Assembly: GCF_001949145.1 (NCBI RefSeq)
Contig: NW_019091543.1
Span: forward strand, 275,150-339,149
Direction: 5' to 3'
DNA: 64,000 nucleotides
DNA from: Acanthaster planci
Taxonomy: Eukaryota; Echinodermata; Asteroidea; Valvatida; Acanthasteridae
Positions 36,872 through 48,967 of the stretch are shown here, piece after piece. A program made the translations under genes and the position numbers. How positions within the stretch are numbered: position 1 is the stretch's first letter; each line of letters opens with the position of its first letter. The notes under the pieces were generated by a model that made no database searches, was not told the DNA's origin, and was given only the letters and a program-made list of their open reading frames with translations.

Positions 36872-36966
36872 ACGCCTTCATGGTCCACATAAGGCCAATG
36901 ATGTCATAAATGGCCGTGTAAAACGAATTTTGATTGGATACTGATCAGTCCGATTCGTGCTCGATC
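36872..36966 (+). repeat. Dispersed repeat H, copy 2
   Basis: Second copy of the 19068-19154 repeat, same orientation, with ATAAGGCCAATGATGT, GGCCGT and GTGCTCGATC. It has a few inserted bases relative to copy 1. Confidence 0.5.
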
Positions 36967-37950
36967 GAATGCAACTCTGGAGGGAAAACAAAAATTAATG
37001 GACATCTTCCCATTGCGCAACAAGTTATGGCATAACTTATGTGGTCATTTGAGGTGAAATAAGTTAATTGCACCAAATGAAGCAAAAATGAACGATTTGA
37101 CTTGCTTGCTGTGTTTGGTTAAGCCTCCTCATTGCTGAACCTAACAAGGCTTATACAAGAAATGAACAAATTTGTTTTAGAAGGTAATAAGAAACTTGTT
37201 TGGCTGTGAGAAAACTGCGAGATTGTCTGTCCGGTTGAAGAAAAGACAAATACCTTTTAAAATGGTGGGTGGAGGTGATTCAATGACTGATGACTGCTGT
37301 TATATTGGAAAGGAACAGCCGTCGTAAAAGCCGTTTTTGTCCTCGTCCAAAAAATGTAATATTGTTAAAATATGGCGCAGCTTACACAACTTTTCATGAA
37401 ATCGACCGTAAGTATATTGTGCAGCTACGGCATAAATTTATGGTGCAAGGCTTACACATGGTTCAAAGTTACGCCATGATTCTGAAATTGGCACTGGTGC
37501 ACATAACGGAGTCACTGCTGTGGTGAAGTTCAAGGAGCTGGCAAGATGTGCATGGAGCAGTAAAACTGTGACCTTTTTCATTTTGACCAAGCATCTGTAA
37601 AGCATGTGTACATGTGTATCGCTAAACCAGGTCAGATCTGCCACCAAATTGTTTTGTCCTAAAATGTTATGGTTTGGTTGAAACCAGTGAAAAGGTCCTA
37701 TTCTGGACTTATCTGGACATAAGTAAATTTACTTTGGAAGTTAGTTACCCATATTGAGGTAGAAATTAACTGGAGAATTAGTTTCACACTACAAAATTAA
37801 CCCTGCAATTCAGCTTACACCTTTTAACGTGCACCCAGATAATTTGTAACTCCATTGTGAGCAGCAGCCCTCAGAATGTGCATTGTTTGACCTCTGCCCT
37901 TCCACAACCCAGGTGTTTACAAGCACAGTTCCTCGGTTGACCAATTTTTT

Positions 37951-40153
37951 GGCTTTTTTTGGCATTCTTTTTGTTTTTGTTTTTCTTCATCTTCTGATGT
38001 TGACCCAAATCCTCTTTGTTTTGTACACGTTGCTTCCACCGCCGACTTAAGTCCCTTAGCAACTTTGGATCTTCATCACTTACATTAATGAAGGACCATT
38101 GTGGTAAGATGTGTCTGGAACAATGATGTCCTGATGACATCATCAAGCGATTTATTATTGACTTTCAATATTTATTTCAACCCATTTACTTTGTACACGT
38201 TTTCATGACACTATGCAATCTATACTACTTGGCAATCTTCAATTGTAACCACACTTACAGCCAACAAAGACCCTGATACAAAAATAAATCCAAATTTATA
38301 ATGTCATGATGATGTCATCATGTGATTTTTTAATTGATATTTGAATATTTAATTTTCCCCCATAAGTTTTGTTCATATTTTTAACGGCCAGACATTGGGA
38401 CTCTTGTCACTCCAATCGATTTCATATTGGTGTGCACTTGTAGTCCATCATGTCGATAGGGTCCTAGAACAAAATTGTCATAATGACATCATCAGGGGTC
38501 ACATGATGTGAGATTAAAGAGGCAGGTTTTTCTCCATAGGTTTTGTACAGATTGTTTTTACTACACACTTTTATTGATTTTGATGAGTGAGTAGTCCTTA
38601 ACTTCGGCTTAAAATTACTTTAAGAAGGAAAGAGAAATCGTATGTCTTACACCCTGTTATTTTATTTTATTTGAAATATGCCCTAGAGTCAGAATATCAA
38701 GTAATATTTCACAAATATTTTTCAGTTTGAATGCAAATCACGTGACTTGAATTTAAAGGTGCAGTTTTTCTGCACTGGGGTTTTAGCCCATTGACTTTGT
38801 ACACATTTTCAAGCCACCATTTTGGTAACTTGGCCATCTTCAATTGTCATCAAAGTTAAAGCCAACAAAAACCCTGATACAAAAAATAGGCCAATTTCAC
38901 GAAGTCATGATGACATCACTTTCTGATTTTTTATGGCACTTTGAATATTTAAAATCCTCTTAGGTTTTGAACATGTTTTTTTGACCCACAGCCAGTCTTT
39001 GGCAATTTTTTTGATCTGACTGTGTATTCAGTGCGCACTCCCCCAAGTCCCCAAGCTGGAGAGGATCCAAGAACAAATTGTCATAATGACATCATACGGT
39101 GTCAGGTGACATGACTTAAAAGGAGCAAACTTCACAGCCTTATATCTCCGAAAGGACATGTCCGATTTGGTTGAAACCTTGCAGGTATCTAGAAAGGGAA
39201 GTGTCATAGACAAAAATTGACCTCATGTGATAATGACGACATCATGTAACAAGTCACGTGACATTAAAGTGCACTCAAAGTACTATATCTTGTGAAGTAC
39301 ATGTCTGACTGAATTAAAACCTTGCAGATATCTTGAAAGGGGCAGGCTTTAGACGAACATTGGCCTTAAGTGATGATGATGTCATCATGTGACAAGTCAA
39401 GTGACATTAAAGGTTCACTCTGCAAAGCACTGTACCTTGTGAAGTACATGTCCAATTGGTTGAAACTTTTTGAGTATAGCTGGAAATGGAAGGGTTTTAG
39501 ACCGTAATTGGCCTGATCAAATGTTGACGCCATCAGATGACAAGTCACATGACATTGAAAGTACACTCTTTGAAGGACTCTATCTTCTGAATTGCATGTC
39601 TGATTGGGTTCAAACATTGCTGAGATCTTATATGGAAGTGATTAAGATGGATATTGATGTGATGACGCCATCATGCAGGTTATATGGTATTAAAGGTGTA
39701 ATACACAAAGCACCATATCTCCTTAATTGCATGTCGTATTATGTTCGAACTCTGCTGATATCTTGAAAGGAAAGTGACTTAGGCCAATATTGACCTCATG
39801 TGACATCATCAGGTGAAAAATTATGTGACATTAGAGGTACATTCTTTAGAGCCCTGTATCTTGTGATGTACATGTCCAATTGGGTTGAAATTTGGTTTGA
39901 GAAATGGAAGAGTTACAGACGAAGTGAAGTGATGTTAAAGGTACACATTTTATTCTCTATATTTTCTAATGTCCAAAAGAGTTTGCGCATTTTGTCACTA
40001 TGACGTCACCAAAGAAAATATTAGAATTATTTTTTGTAAATATTTGTAGCTGTAGGGTAGATCTTTGAGCAAAAAGTGAGAAATGGAAATGTGCTAATAT
40101 CGCAGATGAACAAATGTTTTTTTTCTTAATAAAAAAGAAATTGCGAAAAAGCC
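37951..40153 (-). mobile_element. Palindrome-rich dispersed family, copy C
   Basis: This is the longest copy and is inverted relative to A and B. Its left end begins GGCTTTTTTTGGCATTC and its right end finishes TTGCGAAAAAGCC, so the ends are inverted GGCTTTTT. From the left come the tail, palindromes at 38132 and 38307, a middle part with a roughly 610-bp internal duplication (38161-38520 and 38780-39112), and about six 140-149-bp units (39130-39950). No reading frame of note is present. Length is about 2.2 kb. The autonomous partner, if any, is not in the window. Confidence 0.68.
39130..39950 (-). repeat. 147-bp-type tandem units, array 3
   Basis: The inverted marker TATATCT/TGTATCTT recurs at about 39141, 39284, 39431, 39580, 39714 and 39856, giving spacings of 143, 147, 149, 134 and 142. 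Units share CATGTCxxATTGGGTTGAAAC-like text, CAAGTCACGTGACATTAAAG and GATGACATCAT. Confidence 0.75.
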
Positions 40154-40574
40154 CCTCGCTCTGTCCTGACAGACAAAACCTCTACTTTATCCCTATCATA
40201 GATTTAATCTGTTTCACCATTGTTTGGGAAAAAAAGTGTCAGATGTGTACATGTATAACACAAAATTACAAGCCAACAGAAAAAGGTTTTCTCATGCAGC
40301 TGATTGCATAATGTGGTTGAGACTAATGCCTTGCATTTAATGTACGTAAAACAAAGCTATGAAGATGAGTAACCAACAATAAACTGGTGACCTCAAGTAC
40401 ATTTACAGTGTAGATGTAAAATAACTCCTATTATGCCGAGGTACCAGTTACAGCAGATTGCTGATAATAGATAATTGTTTGACTTTTGCAGTGAATAAGG
40501 CTTATCGGTGTGCACTGCTATAACTCAACAAATGCACCCGGGTTGAGGAAAACCTGGCGGGCATTCACAAAACA

Positions 40575-40729
40575 ATTACCTAGGTAATGGGTAAGTCCAG
40601 ACTAGTGTGGAAAGGGCTTTAGAGTTGGGTTAGAAATTACCCAGTTTAAGTGTGGTTTTGAGGCAGTTGACCCAGAGAGTTTCTTAGCCCAAGGAGTGTA
40701 GTGTGAACACTATAAATTACCTAGGTAAT
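40575..40729. repeat. 155-bp segment bounded by ATTACCTAGGTAAT
   Basis: The perfect 14-base palindrome ATTACCTAGGTAAT occurs at 40575-40588 and again at 40716-40729. Between them are GGGTTAGAAATTACCCAGT and no coding text. The pair could be the ends of a small MITE, or two copies of one unit. Confidence 0.5.
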
Positions 40730-42071
40730 GTCAGGGTCACATTTGTTATTAACCTGGGTCACAGCCTATTGTAATAAAAACCTTGCTTTGTTGCTTGTTA
40801 TTGACCCAAAACAAAGTATTATTTGCAAACCACAGTCAAGGTCACGACTGTGCTACCATGATGCTACATAGAGGAGCATTTCAGATTAAAACCTTTGTGT
40901 TTTGTTCATTTGTTGCACATACTATGCATGCATGTACACGTATACCACAGTATAGTTGAATATTTACAATGTAAACGGCAAGTCCACAAAATGTTCCCCT
41001 TTTTGCCCAATATGTAATGCCATGTTTTCATTAATTATCCGAGCACCACACCACACAAACATAATCATTTAAAAATTCTTGTGGGTATTCTCCATCTAGA
41101 TAGTCAACAGTAGAATGAAAAATGCTGAAATTCATGAATGCCTCCAAGGGTAAAACTTTGATAATGTGTTGGACATAGCTTGTGCCAAATCATGGCTTTG
41201 TTCAAATGTGATTTCTTTCAAAAGAATATGCCCTTCATTAGTTCCATAGCTGCCCTCTGAGAGGGAGAGGTCTTCATTTTTATAGAGGAATATAAATAGT
41301 GGACTCTTAATATTAAAAATAAGTTTCCAATATCAGGCAGACACCAAAAATTGATCCAATGTGAGGGGATAAAATGTTTTTGGAGACCTCAGTTTGAAAA
41401 AGGTAAGTTGACTATTTTTGGCAAGCAAAATCTTGTAAACTGGATGTCATTCATGTATGCAGTATGTATGCAGTACCATTTTCTTGGGAAATGGTTTGAA
41501 GCAGTGATAAGATATATGTTTTCTTTTTTTGAAGCACGTTACTGTACCATATGCAATAACTGAACCTTACAACAGATTGGTAGTCTGTAGGCTGTGATTT
41601 TCAATGGGTCATGCCACAGAAATGTCATAAAATTGCAGTTGCTCATTCTCATGTGAAATCTGTCACATGAGCTTGTACACATGGGGAATTTTTCATCTTT
41701 TGTGGAAATTACAGCATGATGTCTGTGCTTCACAAATACCAGCCGCTGGTCAGTATGTCACCAGACATACTGACTGCCGCCCATTCATGAGTAACTGTCT
41801 TTGTCTGCAAGTATTGCATATCTGGCCGTCCACACTAAAACAGATGTTGCCTGAGTGAGTTTTACAGCATTGCTGAAGTGACCCCATTGGGCAGGGTGTT
41901 TGTGTGAATATGACTGGCTGACTTGCTGACTTTTGACCTTAATTTGTAAAGGCAACATCACGGGGTGCTCTTCAAAGGGTTACAACTGACCACATGTAGA
42001 TTAATTCTCTTATAAAGCACAGAAAACAAGGTGTTTCCTATGATTTGCATGAAAATGATGATATACTGATC

Positions 42072-42475
42072 ACTAGGTGACCTTTTTCAAAGATCTTCTA
42101 AAAGTCCACGTGGAGTGTGCAAGATTTCCAAAACTGACAAAGTTTGGCTAAAATTATTGGAAAAAGTGAAAAAAAAAAAACAACTGAGTACTTTGTTCAT
42201 TTTCCACCTGCTTACCACTAGGTGACCCTTGCCCCAAATCTGCAAACAGTCCTCATGAAGTAAACAAGAGGCCCAAAACAGACGTTTGCCTGAAATCATT
42301 GAAAAAAATTGAGGAAACAAAAATGAGAATTAACTGAGGTCTTCAAGTTTTCTTGTGGACAGAATGTTAAAAAAATGGCTTTCTTTCCTCACTTTTTCCA
42401 ATGTCAATTGTGGACCTTTTGCAAGTTTCATGTATACAGTTTGCAGATTTTGGGTAAAAAGGTCACCTACGGAGT
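42072..42475. repeat. Repeated GGTGACC-marked units, one inverted
   Basis: CACTAGGTGACC begins units at 42072 and 42217 (145 bp apart). A third, inverted unit ends with AAAAAGGTCACCTACGG near 42475. The second and third share CCAAATCTGCAAAC-type text in opposite orientation, and all carry ATTGGAAAAAGTGA or a relative of it. Confidence 0.55.
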
Positions 42476-43258
42476 GGTCAGCATGTGGTCATTTTCTGGA
42501 ATATGGACTAAAACTAGTCTGTGGCATTCCACTTACCCGAATAGCTCTACATACATGTATATGTACATGTATTATTTCCCCAACACTAGTTAGCCATTTG
42601 CTAAAACTTTATCAACTGTATTGCACTCTCATTTAACACAATGCAGTGGGGCATCGCCACCATGATCATGCTTGCTCTCAGCACCATTGCTCACTAACAT
42701 ATATTCTGATACATTCACCTCTCAAATTTGTCGAGATCCATGCCTCGCTACTGCGTAATCCTTGATCAACTCTACTGTTCTGGATGAGGACACCCTTGCC
42801 GTCGGGAGTGTGGTGTCAGATGGCCCGAACTGGAAGGTCCCTGAGCGGTTAGAGACCAATCCGTTGTGATGGAAGTAATATCATCCCGGTCTGAAAACAC
42901 TGTTGACTGGGGTGTTGCACACCACTAGGTCTGACGTGATTGGCCCTGTGCCTCATAACTTAATTAACACAAGACATGACTCAGAAATCAACAACCGTTT
43001 GATTTATTCAACATTCCTTCACTCCTACACACAACCAATACACCAGTAGAGGGCACTGTTGACAGGAAGACTGTGTAACCAGACTTCACAAGTGAGCCCC
43101 ACAATTACGTATGTGCATCTCATGCCACCTAAATAAGATTATAGGGCTATCTCAGGGCAATGCCAGTCACAGCTCACGCTGCGGGTGATACTTCGGTCTT
43201 ATGTTTAACTTCTTGTTTGCACCTGCCTGCTATCTTCTTTTGTAATTTAAATTCTTGA

Positions 43259-43468
43259 ATGCCTGTTAAGTTTGCATGTTATTTTTGTAGTAAACATGTT
43301 AAAAGTAACCAAAGTGGAATCTTCTGTGACGACTTCTGTGAAATATATAAGGGACCAGATATTATTTTGGAAAATTTTCTCCTCTGCTTTCAAACTTTGT
43401 TCCGTCAATTATCCAAAGAAATAAAAAGTATCTTAGTTGCTGGTGACTTGAACGTAAATCTGGCTTAG
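43259..43468 (+). pseudogene. Short LINE remnant (zinc-finger and endonuclease pieces)
   Basis: The 69-codon frame starts with ACYFCSKHVKSNQSGIFCDD, a Cys-pair motif like the PHD-type finger at the start of some metazoan LINE proteins. It ends with ILVAGDLNVNLA, resembling the endonuclease GDFNVNL motif. The two are normally far apart, so a large internal deletion is implied. The fragment is short and the call rests on two motifs. Confidence 0.5.
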
Positions 43469-44770
43469 CTCTAATTACAATACAGGCTATGCATGGACGT
43501 CACGCGCGCAGCGCCCAAAGATAGCAATAGCCCAACAAATCTCGGAGCCGCCATTACTGAGGTCAAGGTGGTCAAATCATTTGCATGCCACGCAAGCATA
43601 TGGGTTGTGCAACGTGTTTACATTTTCTTGATACCTGACAGACCGCACATTTGGCAAGTACTTACTTGCACTGTGCTTGCGATCTGTCGCAGTATAGCTC
43701 CATGGTTGCTGGCTCGCGTTGGGCTATAGGGACCGTTAAACCATGATTAGGTTGTCAAAGTATGCAGAAGATCTTCCGGGGGCCGAGAAAACCCGGTACG
43801 TACAGAAACTGGCAAAGCAGTGGCTTGGATAAAGATCCATATTATCTTGATGCCAAGGCCCTGGATGCATCTCCGGCTGTCATTCCACAAGTAAAGTGGA
43901 GTGATTTGTTTGTCTATCTTATGTCGACACCGAGCCAGCATACGCGTGAGGAAATATGAGTAAGTTTGAGACTTGATATCTGTACAGACAGTAGGCATTT
44001 AGGCCTAATAATATTCTTGTGAATTTGGATAGAAACCATTAATTTTTTAACTGCTTAAACGTACCCACCACCGGTACTGTCTGAATTTGAGATCAGTCTA
44101 AAGCTTTAAAGCGAACAGTTTGACAATTGAATTGTCTTCAAGTGGCTTTGCACAAAAGTAACAATTCACAAAGCCCCTTACTGCTGCTTTTCATTGTTGT
44201 TGAATTAACTCTGAGAGAAGAATTGTTCCCATCTTAATCCATACTTGGTTAAATCAAAAATTGATCTTAAAATTTTGAGGGAGTCCAAACTTGTTTCAGC
44301 GGTCAGTTCATAAGAAATGTAAGTGCAATGTATTCTATTTCCTATCGTAAGTATAGGCTGTAAGCCTATCATCCCAAGAAAACAAGCACTTTAGGTCTGG
44401 TCTAAATGTCTTTAGATTCCTGTATTCAATACTTTTCTTTTGTATTCCAAAGCTAGATTTTTTTGTCTACACCCTCCCCCTTCCCAAACTGTCTAATGCT
44501 GTATTGCCGATCGGTATTGTTAATGCACTTTGAGTAATAAATGCTGAAAAAAACCATAAACATTTTCTTTTGTATGTGTAGGCATGGAAGTCAATTACGG
44601 GCTTTATACAATATGTAATATAACAATAATATAATACACAAATAGTTAACCCCCAGGGGTGTTGAGTTTGTCAATCATAAACCTCCTCCTTCAGTGTGTA
44701 ACAAACCAAATTATAACAACACCAACCCTAGGTTATCTGCCTAGGATAGTATGTCTGGCACTGAAAGTTG

Positions 44771-45660
44771 GTAACGTGAGTCACATGTAACGCGAGTCAC
44801 AGCACTTAGGGGAAGGGTAACACGAGTCATAATTTAAACTGCAGTAGTTGCAAGTGCTTGTTATCTTTTCATCGGTTCCAATTGTTTTATAAACTTAAAT
44901 GCATCTTAAATAGAGGACAGCAGATAATATTTCATAATTCCATACACCGGTTCCTCTTAATTTTGCAACATTCCTCATTTACATGTACATATGTACATAG
45001 GGGCAGAAAAACAAAAGATTTGCATCTGTCATCATCTATCTGAAATAAAGGTAAGTACATGTAACTTTCTTACAAAATCATATCAATAGGGGTGAAAAGT
45101 GAAGTACACATAAAACGTTCATGATATGAAAATGTTATGATTGTTAACTTGGCACTACCATTATTTGTTTTCTCAACTGCAAACCTGAAAGCACTGTTGC
45201 ACTGGTAACTACATGTATACACAAACAATCAAGTTAATGTGTGCATAATCTAGGGTAATCTTGAGGTAACGCAAGTCACGGTAACGTGAGTCACATCGAT
45301 TATTTATGTTTTTTCCTAAACTGGTTGGGAAATGCATATCATTTTAGGTGATGTAGAAATGGTATTGAGTTGTGGGTTTCTGATAACTATTCATTTTTTT
45401 CTCCAATTTATAGTTTGAGGAGAAATTTGATTTAAACCTAAGCCGATTTTACTGCTTTCCTTTTTGTGTAATGCGAGTCGTGCTATATTACAATGCAATA
45501 AAAGCATTGTTATCTGTTGAAAATGATTTTTTGTTTGTGTTATTTTATACCAAGTGTCAGTAAGTACCTACACAAAGTAAGTGGAATTTTTAACTGCTAC
45601 AGCTCAGTATGTGTGTGGTTATAAAAGTTTTAAAATGAAATAAAATCTAAGCGAGTCACT
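44771..45660 (+). repeat. Cluster of GTAACGYGAGTCAC motifs
   Basis: A 14-base motif near GTAACGYGAGTCAC occurs at 44771, 44787, 44817 (CACGAGTCAT), 45266 (GCAAGTCAC) and 45281, with weaker forms at 45468 and 45651. All are in the same orientation. Some contain TGAGTCA, an AP-1/Maf-type site. Confidence 0.55.
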
Positions 45661-46440
45661 GTGAAAATGCCCCACAGCATCATCAACCCCCTATTGCTCC
45701 TGTGTGCAAACTGAGATTGGTCCATTAATGAACCTGCTTGACCTAATAAGTGCTTCTTAATTTGTCTCTCCAGACATTTCATGATAGAAGAGGTAAGGGC
45801 AACTGGACGGTAGTCAATCAGAACTGTCACATGATTTATTTTTGCCACAGGAGCTATGACTGAAGTATTCCACACCCGAGGAATAATTCCTTCATCCAAA
45901 GACATCAGGAAAATCTGTCTGAAAATACCTGCAAGTTGATGGCTACAGAGTTTAAAACCTTGTTACAAATATTCCTGACATAAAGTTTATAAATAACTAC
46001 ATCATCAAAAACAAAACCAGCCTTAAGTGTCTCTTGCAGAACAGTGTTCTCTTGGGTAAAATAATGACCATCAAACCTGCAGTAAAAGTTGTTCAGTTTA
46101 TTCAGGAAATTTTTGTTGCATTCAACCTGTTGTGTCCTTGGTCTACATTTAGTTATTGTTTGCATTGCCTGCCACACAGCATGGGGGTTGTTTTGCTGAA
46201 AGTTTAGTTCCAGACGCTTCTCATAATTATGCTTGCAGTGTTTGATTTCATGATTTATTTCCTTTTGTATTTCCTTCACTTGCACTGAGTGCCCATCTGC
46301 AAAAGCATTCCTCTTCCTCTTCAGCAGCAATTTCAAATCACAGGAGATCCATGGCTTATCATTAGGGCATACGCACTATGTGATGTATGGAATGACCAGG
46401 TCCACGCAGAACTTGATGTAATCGGTGATCACTGTAACAG
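45656..46440 (-). pseudogene. LINE remnant: linker and start of RT (Rex/CR1-group)
   Basis: Minus-strand text runs from the endonuclease-RT linker (PWISCDLKLLLKRKRNAF, KNFLNKLNNFYCRFD) into the RT fingers (EGIIPRVWNTSVIAPVAK, IDYRPVALTSSIMKCLER, DQSQFAHRSNRG). The order matches LINE polyproteins. A frameshift near 45905 separates linker and RT. A missing G near 45690 shifts the frame, because RGVDDAVGHFHS is readable in the alternative frame. The catalytic RT core is absent: the match stops near 45656, where a GCGAGTCAC motif begins. Confidence 0.8.
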
Positions 46441-48030
46441 TTGAATCAATGGAGTCAGCACTCTCTGCCAAAAGCTCCCAGTCAGTGCACTCTCACAGAT
46501 GCTCCCTTGAGTTCACAAGCACGCCTCCACTCGAGGCTATACTGCATCGACTCTAGTCCTACGCAACAAAGACCAATACTTGGCACTCGAGTCGGAGACA
46601 AACTCCTTACTACAAAAACATGTCCAGGGAATAATTTTCCCGGTATCACATCACAATATGTGATGCATTTTCAGCCATTTGCTATGCACTTTTTTAATGA
46701 ATCGCAGGGCGAATTCACTAGTACGAATTTAATCTGAATTACCAAGCTAGCTGTTAAGTGCCGATAACACAACAAAAACACAGTGTAAGCCTATAATATA
46801 CACTCGACTCTCGTTAATACGAAATCAGCCATTATGGAGTTAAATGCTTACTGCCCAATCACTGAATTATTCATAATGCGAGTGGCAAAACTGGAGCGAC
46901 TGAGAATGTGTGCTTGCATGACGTACTCCTGGCCAGACGTACAGTGTACATTTTGTTATCCAATCACAGTGTCGCCTTATGACATGCTCCTTTCTTGCAC
47001 ACGTACGGCCGCACTATGCAGATGCGATAGCTAAACAACAACGTGAAACTGCAAAAACTTATCACACTGAGGACGATGCATTGGCCACAGCAACTGAGCA
47101 TGCGCACTGAAGAATTTATGTCTGTTCGGCTGTGATTCGGCCGTGCCGTGATTGCGCACTGTTGAATTTTTATGTTTTATTCACTGACTCGGGGTCAGAG
47201 ATGAGATTTTCCATAAATGTCTACGTTGTCAGCTGAATTTCTGTCCAATTTCCAGACGCTGTCATTTTTTAATTTTGTACAAAATTTCATAACACTGAAA
47301 TTCTTGACAAAGGTTCAATACCTTGTATCATGTAGTTAATATAGTAGCAGTATTTCACCTATGAATTTGTTGTGCTAACACTGTATGAGGACATTCCAGG
47401 GGAAGTCAAAGTGCGCCACATTAGGGACTTACATTAGTACATGTACACATGATGTACTTGTACACACCGACCTGCTGAATGTTGCTTCTGTGCGAGTATA
47501 AACTTACTTTTTCCACAGCTTATTAAGTCAATATCAACACTCTTAAATAGATGATTTATTACAGACCAGTTAATACCATCCCCAAAGAGCATTCTCATGG
47601 GGATCCTCAGTACAGGCAGATTGTACAAGTCAATTTTCTCACCAAATTGTATGAGGTAAAATCCCTTGTACATATGAATGTAATGCAAATGTACATGTAC
47701 ACTTGTGTAGGGTATATGTACATGCTCTTTGTGGTATTTACATGTACCTGTACCTATGTATAAGAAACTACGGTAGCTTCTAATGTGAAAGGTTATTTAC
47801 TTTTAACCATTTCCTGCCGGTTAGAATTTGCATGTGCGGGGATAAGTTCCCGGGGGGATTTTCAAGATTTTCTGTTATCAAACTTCTTATAAAAGTCACA
47901 ACTTCATTTATTAGGCAGTTACACCCACATGAATGACTGTCTGGTGGCTACTCTTACGTTCCAAAACAATGACGGATTACCTGCGCTAATGCCAACTGCT
48001 GGCAAATCCCAGCAGCTTTGTCTTTTGTCC
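46441..48030. other. Intron DNA with no gene recognised
   Basis: No protein similarity was found. The stretch contains TACATGTA tracts near 47440 and 47690. Small frames such as 46441-46737 plus are not recognisable. Confidence 0.4.
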
Positions 48031-48104
48031 CGATTACGGTCTTTTGTAACAAGGCCCAGATCTTTTGTCCGATTTCGGTTACTCCGGCTAACCATACTAA
48101 CCAA
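48031..48104 (+). repeat. Gap-edge repeat, copy 2
   Basis: Matches the reverse complement of 34940-35005 beside the assembly gap; shared text includes GGTCTTTTGT and CTTTTGTCCGA. Confidence 0.45.
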
Positions 48105-48665
48105 GGTGCCCGGTTCCTTAAACTCAGGAGGCAAGTGGTTAACACATGATTTGACATTGTTTTAGTGAGGTGCATGCACATGTGCCTTTACATGTAAATT
48201 GAAGACATGTGGTACTGGTATTTCAAACTTGGCTTGATAGTTGTGGACTCTCTCTAGAATGCAAAAAATGTTTACAGTTACATGTAAGACCGCTGTAACC
48301 AAAAAAATATTAATATGTGGAGTTTAATGCTGTTACATCACTGTTTCATTTTCCCTGTGTGATAATCAGGTTTTGGTTTTGTAGCATATTTGCATGTAAT
48401 TTCTCAACACTCTGGACCCTGATGTTGAAATGTCAGGGAAAGGCGTTTGGTTTAGAGGTCAATAATATGTTTGACAAACTGTAGAAAAATGGGTACAATG
48501 TACATCTTCCTTTGTATGTACTGTATGCTTGAAACTCACTCCACACCGTTTAAAGATTGAGGATAATATGGTGCACATGTTGCTCAAGTGAACACTCCTC
48601 ATGAACAGATTTTCCACCTCAACCCGTACCTTATCAATATTTTTTCCTTCTGTTGTCTATCACAG

Positions 48666-48967
48666 GCAAAGCGTTCTCCATAACATATATCCGTCTTAAG
48701 TTTTACTCTGCACGGCCAGAGAGTTTTGCAATCTACAAGCGCACTAGCCACGATGGTCCTTGGATCCCGTACCAGTTCTACAGTGGATCTTGCGAAACAA
48801 CCTACAGGGTTCCAAGATCTAACTTTGCTCCACCTGATGATGAGACTAGAGTACTCTGCACAGATGACTTCAGTGATATCTCTCCACTGACAGGTGGCAA
48901 TATAGCCTTTGGTACTCTTGAGGGTAGACCAAGCGCCTTTAACTTTGATGACAGTAAAGTGCTACAG
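48666..48967 (+). CDS. LAMC1: Laminin gamma-1-like, exon 2
   Basis: This exon continues the LN domain for 302 bases. It opens with the completion of Gly and then KAFSITYIRLKF, and contains PESFAIYKRT, DGPWIPYQFYSGSCE, CTDDFSDISPLTGGN and FGTLEGRPSAFNFD, among the most conserved parts of laminin gamma-1 N-termini. The acceptor is the AG at 48664-48665 and the donor GTTAGT at 48968, giving phase 1 at the start and phase 0 at the end. No stops or frameshifts are present. Conserved Cys in GSCE and LCTD are kept. It is part of the same transcript as 14541-14967. Confidence 0.95.

Larger units (their letters stand above)
14968..48665 (+). other. Laminin intron 1 (about 33.7 kb)
   Basis: The donor is GTAAGG and the acceptor a pyrimidine-rich stretch ending CTATCACAG. 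The intron contains the gypsy remnant, the hairpin element, two copies of the palindrome-rich family, two LINE remnants, several short repeat families and the assembly gap. Long parts (15305-18912, 19155-20903, 22472-28814, 32320-34939, 35399-36240 and 40730-42070) show AT-rich unique-looking sequence and TACATGTA tracts, with no gene recognised on either strand. Confidence 0.8.
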
